Assembly: GCA_019418225.1 (NCBI GenBank)
Contig: DYCF01000005.1
Location: 62,001-126,000, forward strand
DNA length: 64,000 bases
Origin: Clostridiales bacterium
GTDB lineage: Bacteria; Bacillota; Clostridia; Lachnospirales; Cellulosilyticaceae
Direction of reading: 5' to 3'
Positions within the stretch are counted from its first letter, which is position 1. Every line of letters starts with the position of its first letter. Below are positions 26,121 through 35,692 of this stretch, in pieces. A program made the translations under genes and the position numbers. Below the pieces are notes generated by a model. The model was not told the origin of the DNA. It worked only from the letters and a program-made list of their open reading frames with translations, and did not search any database.

Positions 26121-27226
26121 ATAAGCAATTAATTACTTTAGATCTTCAGTTTTTCTCGGCAGAAAGTGAAGGTAGAACAGAGAAGGCCACCAGTAAAAAG
26201 CGTGAAGACTCTAGAAAAAAGGGACAAGTCGCTAAAAGTAATGATTTAAATACAGCAGTTATCATAGTGGGGTTTTGCGGTGCAATGACCGTGTTAGGGA
26301 GCTATATGTTAAACCAAATTACAAGATATATAAAGTATAGCTTTCTACATTTAGGAGATAATGTTCAGATTCAGAATGAAAGTTACTTACTTCTTAATAT
26401 TGGAGAAGGCATTAAGTCGCTTTTAATTATATGTGTACCGCTATGGCTTATTTTAGGATTTGTCGCTTTTATCATTAGTTATATTCAAGTAGGATTTAAA
26501 GTAACTTGGGAACCTATGCAGCCTAAGTTTTCAAAAATGAACCCTATGAATGGCTTTAAGAGAATGTTTTCTAAGGATATGATTGTGAACTTACTTATTT
26601 CAACAGCTAAGGTAAGTGTGTTGGGAACTGTTGTTTATAAGATGATTATTGCTAAGGTACCTTTATTTTTAAAGTTTTATGATATGAGTATTCCACAGAT
26701 TTTTAAGAATATAGGGGGTACTATTTTAAATATTGGTTTCTTTGTGGGGGGAGCATTCTTAATCCTAGCAGTACTTGATTATGTTTATCAGCGTTACAAG
26801 CATGAAGATAGCATTAAAATGACAAAGCAGGAGATTAAAGAGGAATATAAAAATGCTGAAGGGGACCCACAAATTAAAGGTAAGATTAGACAAAAGATGC
26901 GAGAAGGTTCTATGAGACGTATGATGCAAGCTGTACCAGATGCAGATGTTATCATTACTAACCCAACGCATTTTGCAGTAGCCATAAAATATGATCCTGA
27001 AAAAGGAAGTGCACCAGTAGTTGTTGCAAAAGGTGTAGATTATGTGGCACAAAAAATTAAAGAAAAAGCAAAAGAGTGTAATATACAGATTGTAGAAAAT
27101 AGACCACTAGCCAGGTCGCTCTATTACACTGTTGATTTAGATAGAGAGATTCCACCAGAATTATATGGGGCAGTAGCAGAAGTTTTGGCCTTTGTATATA
27201 ATTTGGAAAACAAACATAAAAAATAG
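26117..27226 (+). CDS. flhB: Flagellar export switch protein FlhB
   Basis: 369 residues. N-terminal cytoplasmic leader (LDLQFFSAESEGRTEKATSK), four membrane helices (about 45-65, 95-120, 155-180, 195-215), then the cytoplasmic FlhB-C domain with the autocleavage motif NPTH (ITNPTHFAVAIKYD near 280-293). Cleavage at N-PTH, with FliK, switches substrate from hook to filament. Start GTG 26117 overlaps fliR by 4 bases and relies on translational coupling, since only AAGGAATG lies upstream. Confidence 0.97.
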   Translation: MNKQLITLDLQFFSAESEGRTEKATSKKREDSRKKGQVAKSNDLNTAVIIVGFCGAMTVLGSYMLNQITRYIKYSFLHLGDNVQIQNESYLLLNIGEGIKSLLIICVPLWLILGFVAFIISYIQVGFKVTWEPMQPKFSKMNPMNGFKRMFSKDMIVNLLISTAKVSVLGTVVYKMIIAKVPLFLKFYDMSIPQIFKNIGGTILNIGFFVGGAFLILAVLDYVYQRYKHEDSIKMTKQEIKEEYKNAEGDPQIKGKIRQKMREGSMRRMMQAVPDADVIITNPTHFAVAIKYDPEKGSAPVVVAKGVDYVAQKIKEKAKECNIQIVENRPLARSLYYTVDLDREIPPELYGAVAEVLAFVYNLENKHKK

Positions 27227-27237
27227 GAGGGGTTAAA

Positions 27238-29277
27238 GTGAAATTTAAAGCGGGAGATGCAATACTAGGGTTATTTGTTATTGCTATCATATTTTTAATT
27301 ATTATTCCATTGCCGGATGCCGTATTAAGTTTGCTACTTATTTTAAATATTTCTATAGCAGCTATGATATTATTGAGTGCACTTTTTTCAAAAGAACCTC
27401 TTGATCTATCATTATTTCCAACGTTGTTACTTTTAACGACACTTTTTAGATTAGGCTTAAATATTTCAAGTACAAGGCTTATTTTACAAGATGGTTATGC
27501 AGGAGAAGTTGTACAGACCTTTGGAGAATTCGTTGCAGGCGGAGAATTAGTCATTGGGATTATTATCTTCGTTATTATTACAATTGTAAATATGCAGGTT
27601 ATCACAAAAGGCTCAGAGCGTGTTGCTGAAGTAACAGCACGTTTTACATTAGATGCGATGCCTGGTAAACAAATGGCGATTGATGCGGACTTAAATACAG
27701 GTTTTATTGATGAAGCAGAAGCTAAAAAAAGGCGAAAAAAGATTCAAGATGAAGCGGCGTTTTTTGGTTCCATGGATGGTGCATCTAAATTCGTAAAGAA
27801 TGATGCTGTGGTTGGTATTTTTATTACACTTATTAATATTGTAGGTGGTATTGTCATAGGTGTCGTTATGAAGGACATGGAGTTTGGAGAAGCACTTCAA
27901 AAATATACAGTTATGACTGTTGGGGACGGTCTTGTTAGTGCAATTCCATCCCTACTTATTTCTATTGCAACAGGTATCTTAGTAACGAAAACAGCTTCAG
28001 AAGATAGTATGAGTAATGTTATTTTAGGACAAGTTGCTTATTCACCAGTTGTACTTTATGTTGTAGGTGTTGTTTTAATTATCTTTGGTGTATTTACACC
28101 AATGGGGCCACTTACTACGTTGCCGATGGCAGCTGTCTGGTTCTTCTTAGCGTATCGCATCGGTAAGATGAAACAAGTACAAGCTGTAGAGGATGAAATT
28201 GCTTCAGAAGATGAAGAAGTCGGGGAAATTCGTAAACCAGAAAATGTTATTTCTTTATTACAGGTAGACCCGATTGAATTAGAGTTTGGTTATGGTATGA
28301 TTCCGCTGGCTGATGTAAATCAAGGTGGAGACTTATTGGATCGTGTTGTTATGATTAGAAGACAAATTGCGCTAGAATTAGGAACGATTGTACCAATTGT
28401 GCGCTTAAGAGATAATATTCAGCTGCAACCTAATGCTTATAGTATTAAGATAAAAGGTATTGAAGTGGCAAAAGGTGAAATCTTATTTGACCATTATATG
28501 GCTATGAATCCAGGCTATGTAGAAGAAGAAATTGATGGTATTGCTACAACAGAACCAGCTTTCGGCTTACCAGCATTATGGATTACAGAAGCACAAAGAG
28601 AAAAAGCTGAGATGAGAGGTTACACAGTAGTTGACTGTCCATCTATTGTGGCGACCCATTTGACAGAAGTAATCAAGCGCTATTTACATGAACTTTTAAG
28701 TAGACAAGATGTTCAAACATTAATAAATAATGTAAATGAAACACATCCTACACTGATTAGTGAGTTAACACCAAAGCTTTTAAGTATAGGGGATATTCAA
28801 AAGGTACTTGCAAACCTTTTACAAGAAGGTGTATCTATAAGAGACCTTGTGACAATCTGTGAAGTACTTGCAGATTATGCTACATCTATTAAAGATACGG
28901 ATGTGCTTACGGAATATGTAAGACAAGGATTATCTCGTGCCATTTCTAAACGCATATTTAATTCGGGTACAAATCAAGTGATTACATTAGACCCAGCCAT
29001 AGAGCAGCAAATTATGGAGCATGTACAACATACAGAGCAAGGTGCTTACATTGCACTTGATCCAAAGACAATTCAAATGATAATTAATGCATTAAAGAAA
29101 GAAATTAATAAATTAACATCAATTGGACTTCAACCTATTATTTTAACTTCACCAATTGTACGAATTTACTTTAAGCAACTAACGGCGCAGTATATACCAG
29201 ATTTAATTGTTATTTCTTACAATGAAGTAGAACAAAATGTAGAAGTTCAATCAATAGGAATGGTGAGCATTGCATGA
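27238..29277 (+). CDS. flhA: Flagellar export protein FlhA
   Basis: 679 residues. About eight membrane helices in the first 310 residues, including the FHIPEP-family segment (FPTLLLLTTLFRLGLNISST near 58-77 and TVAEVTARFTLDAMPGKQMA-like near 127-146), then a large cytoplasmic domain that docks export chaperones. Start GTG 27238 after AGGAGGGG. Overlaps flhF by four bases (ATGA). Confidence 0.98.
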   Translation: MKFKAGDAILGLFVIAIIFLIIIPLPDAVLSLLLILNISIAAMILLSALFSKEPLDLSLFPTLLLLTTLFRLGLNISSTRLILQDGYAGEVVQTFGEFVAGGELVIGIIIFVIITIVNMQVITKGSERVAEVTARFTLDAMPGKQMAIDADLNTGFIDEAEAKKRRKKIQDEAAFFGSMDGASKFVKNDAVVGIFITLINIVGGIVIGVVMKDMEFGEALQKYTVMTVGDGLVSAIPSLLISIATGILVTKTASEDSMSNVILGQVAYSPVVLYVVGVVLIIFGVFTPMGPLTTLPMAAVWFFLAYRIGKMKQVQAVEDEIASEDEEVGEIRKPENVISLLQVDPIELEFGYGMIPLADVNQGGDLLDRVVMIRRQIALELGTIVPIVRLRDNIQLQPNAYSIKIKGIEVAKGEILFDHYMAMNPGYVEEEIDGIATTEPAFGLPALWITEAQREKAEMRGYTVVDCPSIVATHLTEVIKRYLHELLSRQDVQTLINNVNETHPTLISELTPKLLSIGDIQKVLANLLQEGVSIRDLVTICEVLADYATSIKDTDVLTEYVRQGLSRAISKRIFNSGTNQVITLDPAIEQQIMEHVQHTEQGAYIALDPKTIQMIINALKKEINKLTSIGLQPIILTSPIVRIYFKQLTAQYIPDLIVISYNEVEQNVEVQSIGMVSIA

Positions 29278-30416
29278 GAATACTAAAGATTAAGGGTAAA
29301 GATGAAAAGGTTATTTTAAGTCAAATTGAAAAGCAGTACGGAGATAAGGCAGTTGTACTAAGCACACAAAAAGAAGCAGTAGGACGCTTTAAATTTTTTA
29401 AACAAGCTAAAACAGTTGTAACAATTGCTGTAAAAGATGAAAATGATGAGGCAACTGATAGTATACATGATGTGATGCAAGAAGCTATGCCAATTGTACT
29501 CAAGAAAGAAGAGGAAGCTTCAACAGCTAAGATGCTATCAAGTTTAAATGAACAAATAAAAAATATGGAAGTAACTTTAAAGTATATGCAACAAAATGCA
29601 AATGCCAACAGTACAAATAATATAGACCCACTAAGTAGTCATAAGAATGAGCTTCTCACTATATTAGAAGACAAGTTCTTAAGTATAGGGATTAAAAAGC
29701 CTCTATGTGATGGGATTTTATCAGCAGTGGAAGATGAAGCTGATGTTGAAAACGTTGTACGCCTATTATATACAAAGATAGAGGAGCTATTAGGTGAGCA
29801 TGAGGTAAAAGAAGAATTACCACAAACAGTATTTTTTATTGGTTCTACAGGTGTTGGAAAAACAACTACCATTGCAAAGCTTACAGCTAAGTATGTGCTA
29901 GAGAAAAAGAAGAAGGTGGTACTTTTTACATCGGATACATATCGTATAGCCGCGATTGAACAGCTTAAAACTTATGCAGATATTCTAGGGGTACCAATAG
30001 AAATCATATATGATGAAAAAGATATTCCACAGCTTTTAGAAAAGTGGGCACATATGGACCATATTTTCATAGATACAGCAGGACGTTCTCATAAAAACAA
30101 GGAACAAGTTGAAGAATTATGGAATCTGTTAAACTGTGTGAATGAGAAAAGGGTATTTTTAGTTATGAATGCCAATACAGCAGCTAAGGATGTTATGAAT
30201 ATTATTGATACTTATGGAAGAGATTCAAATGACTTTGAACTGATTATTACCAAGTTAGATGAAACTGATGAAGTGGGAAATATATTAAATATTTCTTGCT
30301 ATGCACAACGTCCAATTAAATATGTAACAACAGGTCAAAATGTACCAGCCGATATTAAACTGTTTAATGAAGAAGAATACATTGTTGATTTACTAGGGAG
30401 AATACAGTATGAATGA
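29274..30416 (+). CDS. flhF: Flagellar placement GTPase FlhF
   Basis: 380 residues. SRP-type GTPase with a Lys-rich B domain (1-110), N domain and G domain: G1 GSTGVGKTTTIAKL near 190, DTYRIAAIEQL, DTAGR and TKLDET. FlhF directs where and how many basal bodies are built and is activated by FlhG. ATG 29274 overlaps the flhA stop; its own stop is overlapped 8 bases by flhG. Confidence 0.97.
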   Translation: MRILKIKGKDEKVILSQIEKQYGDKAVVLSTQKEAVGRFKFFKQAKTVVTIAVKDENDEATDSIHDVMQEAMPIVLKKEEEASTAKMLSSLNEQIKNMEVTLKYMQQNANANSTNNIDPLSSHKNELLTILEDKFLSIGIKKPLCDGILSAVEDEADVENVVRLLYTKIEELLGEHEVKEELPQTVFFIGSTGVGKTTTIAKLTAKYVLEKKKKVVLFTSDTYRIAAIEQLKTYADILGVPIEIIYDEKDIPQLLEKWAHMDHIFIDTAGRSHKNKEQVEELWNLLNCVNEKRVFLVMNANTAAKDVMNIIDTYGRDSNDFELIITKLDETDEVGNILNISCYAQRPIKYVTTGQNVPADIKLFNEEEYIVDLLGRIQYE

Positions 30417-31287
30417 TCAAGCACAGGTATTAAGAACACTAGTGGCAAATAATATGGGAAATGAACCGCTTGAAACCAATGGCAATATGAAAGTTATTAC
30501 AGTAGCTAGCGGAAAGGGCGGTGTAGGAAAAAGTAACTTAAGTGTTAATTTAGCACTTGCACTTAAAGAACTAGGCAAAAAGCCTATTATTTTAGATGCA
30601 GACTTTGGACTTGCTAATGTAGAGATTATATTAGGAGAAAGACCGAAATATAATCTCTCTCATTTATTAAATGAACAATGTGAAATAAAGGAACTTGTGA
30701 CACAGAGTAAATATGATATTTCATTTATTTCTGGTGGGTCGGGCATTAAAGAAATGTTGTTTTTAACACCCGCACAAATTGAAAAGGTAAGCCGTGCCTT
30801 AGCTTCATTAGAAGAAGTAGGCGATCTTTTAGTTGTGGACACAGGTGCTGGTATTAATGAGATTGTATTAAAGTTTTGTAAGCTTGCACAAGAAGTATAT
30901 ATTGTAATTACGCCAGAACCTACATCTATTACAGATGGTTATGCACTTATTAAAACAATTGCAAGTCATATGGTAGAGAAGGTCAAAATCAATATCATCA
31001 TTAATAAAGCTGTATCAAAACAAGAAGCTGTACAAGTTTTTCAAAACTTACAAGGTGTGGCAAAGGCCTTTTTAAGTTTAGATATTCATTATAGCGGCTT
31101 TGTACCATATGATGAGAAGTTATTTATGGCAGGAAAAGCTCAAGTACCTATTAGTATTTATGATAAGAAGGCTAAGTCAAGCGTTGCATATAAAGAGATT
31201 GCTAAATGTATTTGTGAAATGCCAGTAGAAAATGAATCAACAAGAGGTCATTGGCTAAATAGATTTAAAGGTTTATTTTCTCATTAG
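30409..31287 (+). CDS. flhG: Flagellar number regulator FlhG (MinD/ParA-type ATPase)
   Basis: 292 residues. The N-terminus starts MNDQAQVLRTLV, resembling the DQAxxLR helix by which FlhG activates FlhF. Deviant Walker A SGKGGVGKS is at 34-42, with DADFGLANV and the DTGAG switch region. Limits flagellar number and position. ATG 30409 lies inside the flhF end. A 108-base gap to cheB contains no clear promoter or terminator. Confidence 0.96.
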   Translation: MNDQAQVLRTLVANNMGNEPLETNGNMKVITVASGKGGVGKSNLSVNLALALKELGKKPIILDADFGLANVEIILGERPKYNLSHLLNEQCEIKELVTQSKYDISFISGGSGIKEMLFLTPAQIEKVSRALASLEEVGDLLVVDTGAGINEIVLKFCKLAQEVYIVITPEPTSITDGYALIKTIASHMVEKVKINIIINKAVSKQEAVQVFQNLQGVAKAFLSLDIHYSGFVPYDEKLFMAGKAQVPISIYDKKAKSSVAYKEIAKCICEMPVENESTRGHWLNRFKGLFSH

Positions 31288-31395
31288 TTGCCAATTCTTA
31301 ACAAAAAAAAGCATGTCAATCAAGTATGCATAAAAATAAACAATAAAAACATTTATAGTAACTATATACTCCATAGTAATAGGAGAATTAATTAG

Positions 31396-32028
31396 ATGAA
31401 TAATGAGACAACTAAAAAGCCAATATATGAAAAAAATTATGAGTATATTGTAGCAATGGGTATATCAACAGGTGGGCCAAAGCTGCTTAGTGAACTTATT
31501 AAAAACTTAGATGAGAACTTATCTGCAACATATATTGTTGTGCAGCATATGCCACCAGGATTTACTAAAACACTAGCTGAAAGACTAAATACAATGACAG
31601 CACTTACAGTAAAGGAAGCAGTACATGGTGAGGTGCTTAAACGAGGTGAAGTGTATATTGCACCAGGGGGCAAGCAACTTAAGGTAAGTAATACAATGAC
31701 TCCACATATTATCATTACAGATGAGGAGCCTTATAAAGGACATAAACCGTCAGTAAATGTAATGATGAATGCTTTAGCTCAGAACGCTGAATGTCATAAA
31801 AAATATATAGCTATTATTATGACAGGTATGGGATCTGATGGCTTAGAAGGTGTTATGAATCTAAAAAAAAGTCAAAGCTGCATAGTCATTGCACAGGATG
31901 AAGCTACTTGCACAGTCTATGGTATGCCAAAAGCAATTATTAATGCTGGACTAGCAGACTATATATGTCCTAGTCATGAAATTACAAAAATGATTAAAAA
32001 GATAGCGGGGGATCAAAATGGAAGTTAG
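31396..32028 (+). CDS. cheB: CheB-type protein-glutamate methylesterase without receiver domain
   Basis: 210 residues, only the methylesterase domain; typical CheB has about 350 with an N-terminal receiver. The catalytic triad is intact: S24 (GISTGGP), H51 (QHMPPGF), D148 (TGMGSDG). It removes methyl groups from chemoreceptors, and related enzymes also deamidate glutamines. Without a receiver it cannot be activated by CheA phosphotransfer in the usual way. The start is supported by AGGAG upstream and no receiver-coding frame lies in the 108 bases before it. Overlaps cheA by 11 bases. Confidence 0.9.
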   Translation: MNNETTKKPIYEKNYEYIVAMGISTGGPKLLSELIKNLDENLSATYIVVQHMPPGFTKTLAERLNTMTALTVKEAVHGEVLKRGEVYIAPGGKQLKVSNTMTPHIIITDEEPYKGHKPSVNVMMNALAQNAECHKKYIAIIMTGMGSDGLEGVMNLKKSQSCIVIAQDEATCTVYGMPKAIINAGLADYICPSHEITKMIKKIAGDQNGS

Positions 32029-34075
32029 TCAATATTTAAATATGTTTATTGAGGAATCAAAAGACAACTTACAGAGATTAAATGAGAATTTACTTAAATT
32101 AGAGAATAATCCAGATGATATTCAAATTCTCAATGAAATTTTTAGGGTTGCACATACTTTAAAAGGTATGGCAGGAACAATGGGATTTGTAAGAATGCAA
32201 AAGCTTACACATAATATTGAGAATGTACTTTCAGATATCCGTTCAGGTGTGATTAAAATTAATTCAGATATGGTAGATACATTATTTATGTGCTTAGATG
32301 CCTTAGAGAACTATGTAGAAGAAATTATTAATACATCAAGTGAAGGCACAGATGATCATACAGATCTTATTGAAAGCCTTGCTGAGATTATTAAAAGTAA
32401 GGGTGAGGTGGCTCATGCAGAAACACCAGTAACAGAACATACGCAAAGCAAAGATGTAAAAGAGACAGAAGAAAAAGCTAATGAAAATTTAATTGAATTA
32501 CCTGATACACAAAAATTAGTAAAAAATAATGCAATTGAAATGGGTATGAATGTATTCCAAATCAAAGTAACATTATCTCCAAACTGTGTGTTAAAGTCAG
32601 CAAGAGCTTTTGTAATCTTTACAGACTTAGAGCGTTTTGGAGAAATTATCCACTGTGTACCTAGTACACAAGATATTGAAGATGAGAAATTTGAGAATGA
32701 CTTTACAATTGTATTTGTTACAAAAGAAACTAGAGAAAAACTTGAAGAAGTCATTATGGGTGTTTCAGAAATTGATGCAGTAGTGGTAGAAGCATTTGAA
32801 AAAGATAAAGATGCTAAAGTAGAAGTAGAAGAACCTAAAAAAGAAGAACATACAGAGACATCAGCAGCGCCAACATCAGCCCATCCAGTAGCTAATGAGG
32901 CAGCTAATAACAATAATAAACAAGTATCAAATAAAACAGTAAGAGTTAATATTGATAGACTTGATACATTAATGAACTTAGTGAGTGAGCTTATTATAGT
33001 TAAAACACAATTAGAAGGGTTAAATGTAAATGCTCAAGACGCTAGTGCAAATTATAATGATTCAGTTGAATACTTAGAACGTGTAACAACAAGTTTACAT
33101 GATGCAGTTATGAAAGTACGAATGGTACCAGTAGAAATTGTATTTAATCGTTTTCCACGTATGATTCGTGATATTTCACGTAAATTGGGGAAAGATATTG
33201 ATCTTGTAATGTCAGGGGAAGAAACAGAACTTGACCGTACTGTAATTGATGAGATTGGTGATCCACTTATTCACTTACTTAGAAATGCAGCAGACCATGG
33301 ACTTGAGACAATTGAAGAGCGTGTTGCAATTGGTAAACCTAGAAAAGGAACCATTAAACTACAAGCTTATCAAGATGGTAATAGTGTAGTTATCGAAGTT
33401 GAAGATGATGGTAAAGGTATTAATGTTCAAGCTATTAAAAATAAAGCAGTTCAAAAAGGCACAATCACAAAAGAAGAAGCAGCAGCTATGAATGAACAAG
33501 AAGCTATTGAACTATTATTTAGACCAAGTTTCAGTACTGCTGAGAAAATTTCAGATCTTTCAGGTCGTGGTGTTGGGCTAGATGTTGTAAAAAGTAAGAT
33601 TACAGAACTTGGTGGACATGTTGAAGTCCAAACAGAACTTGGAAAAGGAAGTAAGTTCATTGTAAGATTACCACTTACACTTGCAATTATCCAAGCACTT
33701 ATGATTAGTATCGGAAATGAAAAATATGCTATTCCACTTAGTAATATTCAAAACATTGAAGATGTACATAAAGAAGATATTAAGCTTGTTCAGAATCAAG
33801 AAGTTATTATGGTTCGAAACGAGATTATTCCAATTGTAAGATTACATAGTGTACTAGGTCTTCCAGAAGAGGAAGATAAAGACTTAATGATGGGCGTTAT
33901 TGTTAAAAAAGGTGAACGTCAAGTAGGATTTATCATTGATTCATTAATAGGTCAACAAGAAATCGTTATTAAATCATTAGGCAAGTATTTAAGCGGTATA
34001 GATATTATTGCAGGTGCAACAATCTTAGGAAATGGTGAAGTTGCATTAATTTTAGATATTAATTCATTAATCTAG
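32018..34075 (+). CDS. cheA: Chemotaxis histidine kinase CheA
   Basis: 685 residues, full five-domain layout: P1 HPt with phosphorylated H46 (AHTLKGMAGTMGF), P2 CheY-binding domain (about 165-265), acidic/Ala linker, P3 dimerisation (about 305-370), P4 ATPase (HLLRNAADHGLE, then GRGVGLDVV near 520) and P5 CheW-like domain (about 545-685). Central kinase of chemotaxis. ATG 32018 after GGGGGATC, overlapping cheB. Confidence 0.98.
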   Translation: MEVSQYLNMFIEESKDNLQRLNENLLKLENNPDDIQILNEIFRVAHTLKGMAGTMGFVRMQKLTHNIENVLSDIRSGVIKINSDMVDTLFMCLDALENYVEEIINTSSEGTDDHTDLIESLAEIIKSKGEVAHAETPVTEHTQSKDVKETEEKANENLIELPDTQKLVKNNAIEMGMNVFQIKVTLSPNCVLKSARAFVIFTDLERFGEIIHCVPSTQDIEDEKFENDFTIVFVTKETREKLEEVIMGVSEIDAVVVEAFEKDKDAKVEVEEPKKEEHTETSAAPTSAHPVANEAANNNNKQVSNKTVRVNIDRLDTLMNLVSELIIVKTQLEGLNVNAQDASANYNDSVEYLERVTTSLHDAVMKVRMVPVEIVFNRFPRMIRDISRKLGKDIDLVMSGEETELDRTVIDEIGDPLIHLLRNAADHGLETIEERVAIGKPRKGTIKLQAYQDGNSVVIEVEDDGKGINVQAIKNKAVQKGTITKEEAAAMNEQEAIELLFRPSFSTAEKISDLSGRGVGLDVVKSKITELGGHVEVQTELGKGSKFIVRLPLTLAIIQALMISIGNEKYAIPLSNIQNIEDVHKEDIKLVQNQEVIMVRNEIIPIVRLHSVLGLPEEEDKDLMMGVIVKKGERQVGFIIDSLIGQQEIVIKSLGKYLSGIDIIAGATILGNGEVALILDINSLI

Positions 34076-34086
34076 GGGTGAAGTAA

Positions 34087-34536
34087 ATGGAAAACACATT
34101 AGAGAGCATTACACAATATATCGTGTTTAAATTAGGTGAACAATCTTATGGGATTGATATCCAAAGTGTTCAAATTATCGAGAAGATGAAAGCAGTTATG
34201 CGTGTGCCAAAGGCACCATATTGTGTAAAAGGTGTTATGAATCTTCGTGGTGAAATTATTCCTGTAGTGAGTCTTCGTGATCAATTTGGGCTTGAAAAAG
34301 TAGAATATACAGATAAAACAAGAATTATTATTGTTAAAATAGAAGATGCTATGGTAGGCATTATTGTAGATGAGGTAAAAGAAGTTATTGAAATTGAAGA
34401 AACACAAATTGAAAACGTACAAAATATTCAAGGCAAGATGAAAGTAAATCATATACTTGGCGTTGGGAAAGTGGAAGATAATATTGTAACACTTTTAAAC
34501 CTTCCTAATATCATTGAAGAAGCTTTCGAAAATTAA
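34087..34536 (+). CDS. cheW: Chemotaxis coupling protein CheW
   Basis: 149 residues, one CheW domain (YIVFKLGEQSYGIDIQSVQ, then PYCVKGVMNLRGEIIPVVSL). It links chemoreceptors to CheA P5. ATG 34087 follows AGGGGTGAAG, 11 bases after cheA. Confidence 0.97.
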   Translation: MENTLESITQYIVFKLGEQSYGIDIQSVQIIEKMKAVMRVPKAPYCVKGVMNLRGEIIPVVSLRDQFGLEKVEYTDKTRIIIVKIEDAMVGIIVDEVKEVIEIEETQIENVQNIQGKMKVNHILGVGKVEDNIVTLLNLPNIIEEAFEN

Positions 34537-34557
34537 ATGTGATTAAGGGGGAGAAAA

Positions 34558-35181
34558 ATGGGGAAAAGAAATTACCAAAATATTACTGATGAAGAGATGG
34601 ATGTGCTAAGAGAAGCGGGGAATATTGCTTCTGGGAATGCAATGACTTCATTAGGTAAACTTTTAGGTTGTACCCTTGACATGAATGTGGCAAGGGTACG
34701 TATTGAGCAAATACAAGAATTAAGTGAAGTGTTAGGAAGTGCAGAAGAAGTCATTGCTGGAATGATCATTAATGTATATGGTGATTTTAATGCCATGTTA
34801 CTTCTCGCCTTTGAAACAGAAAGTGCACTTAAGATTATAAACCTAATGCTAGGCAAAAATGCAACAGGGATAGAGCAGCTAGATGAACTTGATTATTCAG
34901 CACTTTGTGAGACAGGTAATATTTTAGCAGGCTCTTATCTAAGTGCCCTAAATACATTTACAGGATTGCAGTTTGATGTTTCTACACCACAAATGGCCAT
35001 TGATATGGCAGGTGCAATTTTAAGTTATCCAGCTATAGAATTTGTAAGAAGTGACAATACCATGTTATTTATAGAAACGGTTTTTCATGATAAAAATGGC
35101 GTACTTAGTGGTACATATATATTGATTTTGGATAATAACTCTTACAATAAAGTACTTGACTCATTAGGAGATAATTTATGA
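34558..35181 (+). CDS. cheC: CheY-P phosphatase CheC
   Basis: 207 residues. Both active-site motifs D/S-x3-E-x2-N are present: D15-E19-N22 and S114-E118-N121. CheC removes phosphate from CheY-P and binds CheD to regulate adaptation. ATG 34558 after AAGGGGGAG; stop overlaps cheD ATG (ATGA), the usual translational pairing. Confidence 0.96.
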   Translation: MGKRNYQNITDEEMDVLREAGNIASGNAMTSLGKLLGCTLDMNVARVRIEQIQELSEVLGSAEEVIAGMIINVYGDFNAMLLLAFETESALKIINLMLGKNATGIEQLDELDYSALCETGNILAGSYLSALNTFTGLQFDVSTPQMAIDMAGAILSYPAIEFVRSDNTMLFIETVFHDKNGVLSGTYILILDNNSYNKVLDSLGDNL

Positions 35182-35669
35182 GTGAAGCAAAGATAATAAA
35201 AGTAGGAATGGCTGACTTAAAAGTTGCAAAGGCACCAGATATTTTAACAACATTAGGGCTAGGTTCATGTGTAGGCATTGCATTATATGATAATGTAGCT
35301 AAAATCGGTGGCCTTGCCCATATTATGTTACCAGATAGTACGCAGATTAAAAATAATAGCAATGTAGCAAAATTTGCAGATACAGCTATTGAACAGCTTA
35401 TTGAAGAACTTGTGAGTCAGGGTGCACGAAATACGCGTTTAGTAGCTAAGATTGCAGGTGGCGCACATATGTTCGAATTTAAAAATATGGATGATATGAT
35501 GCGTATAGGAACAAGGAATGTAAGTGCAGTTATAGACTGTTTAGAAGCCTTTCGTATTCCTATTATAGCAAGTGACACAGGAAGCAATTATGGTCGTACA
35601 GTAGAACTTCATACAGCAACGGGTGTATTTGTTGTAAAAACCATAGGGCATGGCGTAAAAGAAATATAG
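35178..35669 (+). CDS. cheD: Chemoreceptor glutamine deamidase CheD
   Basis: 163 residues. Catalytic features of the family are visible: Thr24/25 and Cys31 in TTLGLGSCVGIALYD, and His48 in GGLAHIMLP. CheD deamidates receptor glutamines and stimulates CheC. Coupled to cheC by a 4-base overlap. Confidence 0.96.
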   Translation: MSEAKIIKVGMADLKVAKAPDILTTLGLGSCVGIALYDNVAKIGGLAHIMLPDSTQIKNNSNVAKFADTAIEQLIEELVSQGARNTRLVAKIAGGAHMFEFKNMDDMMRIGTRNVSAVIDCLEAFRIPIIASDTGSNYGRTVELHTATGVFVVKTIGHGVKEI

Positions 35670-35692
35670 GTAGAGACAATGGGGGTTCTTAT

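Noticed and set aside
32413..32913. 166-residue open frame on the minus strand opposite cheA
   Set aside because: Antisense to the P2/linker region; Ser/Thr/Val-rich, caused by the Glu/Lys-rich codons on the coding strand.
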